NCBI RefSeq assembly: GCF_032854445.1
Contig: NC_088301.1
Span: forward strand, 26,208,402 to 26,272,401
DNA length: 64,000 nucleotides
Direction: 5' to 3'
From: Liolophura sinensis
Lineage: Eukaryota > Mollusca > Polyplacophora > Chitonida > Chitonidae
The notes under the pieces are model-generated. The model had not been told where the DNA came from. It saw nothing but the letters and a program-made list of their open reading frames with translations, and did no database searches. A program made the translations under genes and the position numbers. Shown one piece after another: positions 59,086-64,000 of the stretch. The first letter of the stretch is position 1; every line of letters starts with the position of its first letter.

Positions 59086-59715
59086 TACATGCAGGATGTC
59101 TCCATTCACTACACATGGCTGTACATGTTCCATGATTTATGTACATGCAGGATGTCTCCATTCACTATACATGACTACACGTTCACATGATTTATGTACA
59201 TGTAGGATGTCTCCATTTACTATACATGACTGTACATTTTCCATGATTTTATGTACACGTAGGATGTCTCCATTCACTATACTTGACTACACATTCCATG
59301 ATTTATGTACATGTAGGATGTCTCCATTCACTATACATGACTGTACATGTTCCATGATTTATGTACATGTAGGATGTCTCCATTCACTATACATGGCTGT
59401 ACATGTTCCATGATTTATGTACATGTAGGATGTCTCCATTCACTCTACATGACTGTACATGTTCCATGATTTATGTACATGTAGGATGTCTCCATTCACT
59501 ATACCATGGCTGTACACATTCCATGATTTATGTACATGTGGGATGTCTCCTCCATCTCACTATTACTTGACTACACATTCCATGATTTATGTACATGTAG
59601 GATGTCTCCATTCACTATACATGACTACATGTTCCCATGATTTATGTACGTTAGGATGTCTCCATTCTCTATACATGGCTGTACATGTTCCATGATTTAT
59701 GTACATGTAGGATGT
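59086..59715. repeat. Minisatellite, about 56-bp unit, 11 or so copies
   Basis: The core is GTACATGTAGGATGTCTCCA, TTCACTATACATGACTGTAC, then ATGTTCCATGATTTAT. GTCTCC occurs at 59098, 59154, 59209, 59266 and on at 55-57 bp spacing. It shares AGGATGTC.TCC with the preceding array, suggesting a common origin. Confidence 0.93.
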
Positions 59716-59821
59716 TGCCAGTCAATTAGGCGTTCTCTGTATACTATATACACTTGAAAATTTCTGAATTGTGTAGGATGCCTTATTTCTTAAGATCTAC
59801 CGTCTCCGTGCTGCCTTGATC

Positions 59822-59935
59822 TATTGATTTATAATTGATCCTTGATTTCTGATTGATCCTTGAATTATGTTTGATCCTTGATTTATGTTTGATCCTTGAT
59901 TTGTGGTTGATCCTTGATTTATATTTGTACACTAC
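59822..59935. repeat. Short tandem repeat, TTGATCCTTGATTTATG type
   Basis: Six to seven imperfect units of 17-18 bp. It does not encode the VDP motif of TRIT1, although the GATCC steps may suggest it at first glance. Confidence 0.85.
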
Positions 59936-61557
59936 TAGGCTTTACCACCATTGAAGAGCTGAATAAGACAAGATGAAAGGACAACAATTTTGAGAGAAAA
60001 AAGAAGTGTAGCCATTATTTAAAAGAAAAGAAGAGAGAAGAGAGAATGAAGCTTTTTATACCTATATACAGGTTTTTGTAAATGAAAAATAAGTATTTGT
60101 AGGCCCTATTTTCATGTTATTTTCTGGATGACTTCTGTCCATTTATATTGTCAGAAAATATAAAGAGTGAAACACTTAAATTCCAGCTTGTACCCTAATT
60201 CTTCTAATTTTTGGAACTGCTCCTTTTAGCCAGTAGCAGGAATATTTAGTTTCTGTTTTTTCACATGGTTGGTCCGTCAAATGAACAGCATATTCCTGTC
60301 TTCACTTTTCCCCCAAACTGGGAGAGAGGTGTAATTATTTGCTTTCAGCACTGCTAATGTCTGTCCTAAAAAAAATAGAAGAATTAAGGTTATGGTTCTA
60401 ATTTTGTAACAAGTCTTTGAATGATGTAGACCATTCTAGTCTAGAAAAAGTGAGCCATCTTATATAAACCATACAGATATTGAGTTGAAACTGTGACAGG
60501 AGAAGGCCTGTCCTTGTAAGGCCAACAGCTGAGACTTGTGAGCATGAGGAAATCAGAGCTCTCTTGGCTGTGGTTTTCCAATAACACCAGGCAGGCATCA
60601 CCAGAGGGAGGCATACTGTATGTGGGGGTGAGTCAACCAGCAGCCTGGTCATAGACAGTGGAATAAGGAAAATCCATTTCAGAATGTGACCAGAGAGGAT
60701 GACATCAGATGGTCCTTCACCACTCTGGAGTGATAAGGGTATTGGTTGGGTTGGTGGGGAGGAGAGGGGAGGGAGAGATTCTTTTGTTAGAACAGAGATG
60801 GAATGGGACTTGTAATCTGACAGCAGCTGAGCTTTAAAGGTCACTCAGTGCTGAATATCTGTCCACTTTTTTTGCCCATGTATAGACAAAGTTCTAAGGC
60901 ATTTTCAGCTGTGCGAAGTTGTCCAAAAATATATTTCTTAGTGGTGGTTAGAGGAAAAGAGTGGGAGGGTTGGGGGCAGGGTGGAGATTTTGCTTCATAA
61001 AAGGCGACTTGTACATGATGTGCTTGTAAGGCTGATATATGAGCAATTATTAAGATATGTATGGGTTAGGGTGCTGTAGACAAGGAAATACATTGAGATC
61101 AATTTGATAATGAAAAGTCATATGTATGCCAGAGCCATGGTTTCAGCGATTTGCCAAAAGTACATGTGTTATCTTCCTCTTCTCATATGAATTATTTGAT
61201 TTCTTTTCTTACATAAAGTCAAAGTATATGGTGCAGTTATAACAAAGTGCATTTTTTTCTTATGTGCCCATTGATGCCCCCCCCCCACCCCCCCCCCCTC
61301 AAAGGTATGAATAATTAATTAGCATTATAATATCATGCCTTTCACAGGCAGTGAATTTCATAGTATACTATTGGAATTGCCTCCTCATAGACATATCAAA
61401 TAATAACCCATGTCATTGAAATGCTATGCATATATTATAAATTACTATTGTAATAACTCTCTTTAGATTAGTTATTAATTGTTATAACCTGTTGAAATAT
61501 GTATCTCCCTGAGATTTTAAATTTTCTCCATGTGATATAACTTTATACAGTACCGGT
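59936..61557. other. TRIT1 intron 3, unassigned part
   Basis: A 148-codon minus-strand frame (60398-60844) is not recognised and has no splice support. A C-run lies at 61277-61298. No TRIT1 exon found. Confidence 0.4.
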
Positions 61558-61670
61558 ACTATTATACCATTATGATACTGAGGAGAGATAATGAGATATA
61601 ATAGACCATTGTAATGCTGCGGAGAGGTAATGAAGTATAATATACCATTGTAGTGCTGTGCAGGGAATTT
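61558..61670. repeat. Tandem repeat, about 46-bp unit, two to three copies
   Basis: ATACCATTATGATACTGAGG, then AGACCATTGTAATGCTGCGG, then ATACCATTGTAGTGCTGTGC. Each is separated by AGAGATAATGAGATATAAT-like sequence. Confidence 0.75.
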
Positions 61671-61796
61671 TATGATGTACATACCATTGTGACATCTCCC
61701 AAAAATGATGAATTGTTAAATTATCTTTCTATTACAACTATTTGTCATCTGGTCATTAATTAATGAAGAGCCATTATGAGTTTTGTTTATCAGTCT

Positions 61797-61869
61797 ATAA
61801 TGCTGGTCGCCGTCATATAAGTGAAATATCCTTGAGTACAGCATAAAACACCAATCAAACAAATAAATA
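61797..61869 (+). mobile_element. SINE family A tail fragment
   Basis: TAATGCTGGTCGCCGTCATA, AGTGAAATATCCTTGAGTAC, then AGCATAAAACACCAATCAAA and CAAATAAATA. It matches the last 75 bp of the element. Confidence 0.8.
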
Positions 61870-62811
61870 TCAGTCCATCCAAGACTGTTGGACATATAAC
61901 AATTCTCTCGGTGATAAATCATCATTACCTGGATCTGTGAGTCATTGATTAGTAATCAGGAAGGTGTAATGATCTGTAGCTTTCGCTGCTCAGCTGGAAT
62001 TATTGATTTCGGCATTCTGATATTCTTATATAACCCTGATTCTTTATTCTCTGCCTAACCTTTTGTCCAGCATTCCTAGCACCGCGGATAATCTGTATTA
62101 CATGTCCCTGACATAATTAGTGGTTAGAAATTTCACACAGAAGCAAGGGGTTCATTCAGTGCAGAGATGCCCTCATTCTATCCTTGCACAAAACTGACGG
62201 AGCTAATTCTGAAGTCCCAATGTTCACTGGGTCAACAACCCTCAACATATGTGACTGAGACAAGGCTTAGAACTTCTGTAAACCACCTAAAATTTTGTCG
62301 ACGACTCATTTTGCCAGATTCTGATAATTGTGTTTATCTTTCCACAGACACTTGAAGTTTGTTTAGAAGATAGGATGCTGACATCCATGATAAATGTAAG
62401 GTTTAGCACTACAAGTAGCATTTCAGACTCTGAAAATGCACCATTTTTCAGGCCATTCTTAGGGCAAATACAGTGGGTGATACTATCCTTAGTGAAAACA
62501 GCTTGGTAGTCTGTATGTTGCCACCCCAGAGCCATAGACAGGCACTGTGCCCATCCCCTTATGGCCACTGTGACCCAGAGGGTGATCTCTCACTCCCACA
62601 CAAGGGGGAGGGAAAGTATGGTATAAACTAACTAATTGGTGGTGTGACTAATAGGCCATGTTAGATCTTGATATCAAGACTCTTCAATGCTCCATCACCT
62701 CTTGGAGCATCCTGATGGTTTAGTCACTCCACACCAGTTGGCCTAACCCCACCCCTAATCAGAACAAAGCTTGTTCAAAAGATGTAAATTATGGCAAGCA
62801 TCTGGATCCAA
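61870..62811. other. TRIT1 intron 3, unassigned part
   Basis: No exon or repeat that can be supported. Confidence 0.4.
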
Positions 62812-63003
62812 GATGTTTGTGTCTAGGTTTTAGATATTCACCACTTTGAATATTTGTGTCTAGGTTTTAGATATTCACCACTTTGAATATTTGTGTCTAG
62901 GTATTAGATATTCCCCACTTTGAATATTTGTGTCTAGGTATTAGATATTCACCACTTTGAATATTTGTGTCTAGGTTTTAGATATTCTCCACTTTGAATA
63001 TTT
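62812..63003. repeat. Minisatellite, 37-bp unit, five copies
   Basis: TTTGTGTCTAGGTTTTAGAT followed by ATTCACCACTTTGAATA. GTCTAGG occurs at 62821, 62858, 62895, 62932 and 62969, a constant 37-bp step. Copies are almost identical. Confidence 0.95.
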
Positions 63004-64000
63004 AGCAATCAATAAGGCAGATATGATATAGCACTTTGCAATTTTACTATGTAGATGCACCATACATTTGTTACAAACAGGAGTATGAATGCAAGTTGTT
63101 GTAGCTCAATTTGCTTTCCACCATTCCTCTGTTCACAAATTATTTTCTTGACAGGCATGGTTTGTAAATCTGTTTACATAATTGAGAGTAAGTTCAGATT
63201 TTTTTCTTTTTTTTTTTTGCATATTTGCAGATATACCATGGATATATTACAAATTCAAAGAGTCTTACCTGCAGCATATACGTACATGCATATTATCTGT
63301 ATTTCATAGTAGAAAGGTTATAGAACCTTTTTCCAAAATTTGACAACAGTGGACAAGTACGAATATGCAACAAGTCTGGAAATGTGCAGCAGGAAAGGGA
63401 CAGTGTCCTGCACCAGAAAGTATTTTGACAGAGGCCAACTGTTTTGTACCGGACAAAAGTGACATATATTAAAATTACATTGTAAAATTTTTGATAATAT
63501 AAATAACATTCCTGAACCAAGTTAAAAATTATTTTCATGCTTGTGAGAGTGGATCATGAAGTCACAAAGGTGCCACTGTGACATGTCCAGACCTAGTACT
63601 CTCCCCTTAGTTTTCCATTCCTCAAAGATCTCCAAACTTTTCCCAGGAATAATTGGCTGTTTGCAGCCTTAACAGGATTTTAATGGTTTTATTGGGAGAC
63701 CATGTGGGGTGACATTAGTCTGTCCAGTTTACCCCAGGGGTGAGAAAAACAGTGTACTACTCCATGAAGGAGATTGATAGGAGCAAGGGTGCCACCCTGC
63801 TCTCTGCCTGTTCCCCCTTCTTGTACATGTACCTCATGGTCATTGGTGCTGGGTAGACAGAGTTTAGGGTATCAACTGACACAGGAAACAGGAAGGTCAG
63901 GAATGTCAGGGTGGGGGACATCAGTTTGGGGGCCCAGGAGAAGGATGGTAATGTGACTAAAGTCTGACATAGACCTGGACAGAGTTCACTGGAGGGGCAG
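63004..64000. other. Window end: TRIT1 intron or intergenic, nothing recognised
   Basis: Short open frames only, including 63774-63956, which has no recognisable product. No next TRIT1 exon is identified, so the gene is assumed to continue beyond 64000. Confidence 0.4.

Noticed and set aside
59822-59935. GATCC-containing stretch considered as encoding the TRIT1 VDP motif
   Set aside because: It is a 17-18 bp tandem repeat with stops in the relevant frame.
60398-60844. 148-codon minus-strand frame inside the presumed TRIT1 intron
   Set aside because: No similarity to known proteins that I can name, and no splice or promoter support.

Overview
The window looks like nuclear DNA of an intron-bearing animal, most likely a mollusc or another lophotrochozoan. 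It is AT-rich and gene-poor, and it is full of tRNA-derived SINEs whose tails (TTCTTGAGTACGGCGTAAAAC and ACGACGTTAAACCCC) I associate with molluscan genomes. There are also many mini- and microsatellites. The species assignment is inference from memory; no rRNA or mitochondrial marker is present.

Only two genes can be recognised, both on the + strand. The first is a Myc proto-oncogene homologue: coding exons 38797-39409 and 40074-40825, 454 aa, with MB0, MBI, MBII, the acidic EIDVV block and a C-terminal bHLH-leucine zipper. It has a probable untranslated first exon ending at 38354, a promoter-like stretch with CCAAT, GC and E2F motifs, and an AU-rich 3' UTR. The second, about 5.4 kb downstream, is the 5' part of TRIT1, the tRNA isopentenyltransferase. 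Its exons are 46200-46343, 47591-47731 and 50961-51062, encoding the first 129 aa. The rest of the gene was not found and probably lies past the window edge. The same order and orientation (MYCL, then TRIT1) occurs in the human genome, so this appears to be a very old gene neighbourhood.

Layout: 1-37.9 kb is intergenic, with SINE copies, a pair of MITE-like elements, a 60-bp minisatellite, a 48-bp minisatellite open in several reading frames, and microsatellites. 37.9-42.9 kb is the Myc gene. 42.9-46.2 kb is an intergenic spacer with two SINEs and one promoter-like patch. 46.2-64 kb is TRIT1. Its first intron carries a long inverted repeat, its second intron a full-length SINE, and its third intron (more than 12.9 kb) is packed with SINEs and at least nine separate tandem arrays.

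The two genes have no direct biochemical link that can be read from the sequence. Myc is a nuclear transcription factor that drives growth; TRIT1 modifies A37 of tRNAs in cytosol and mitochondria. Joint regulation is only a hypothesis. I found no CRISPR array, no intact retrotransposon ORF, no virus-like gene, no rRNA and no credible functional tRNA gene.
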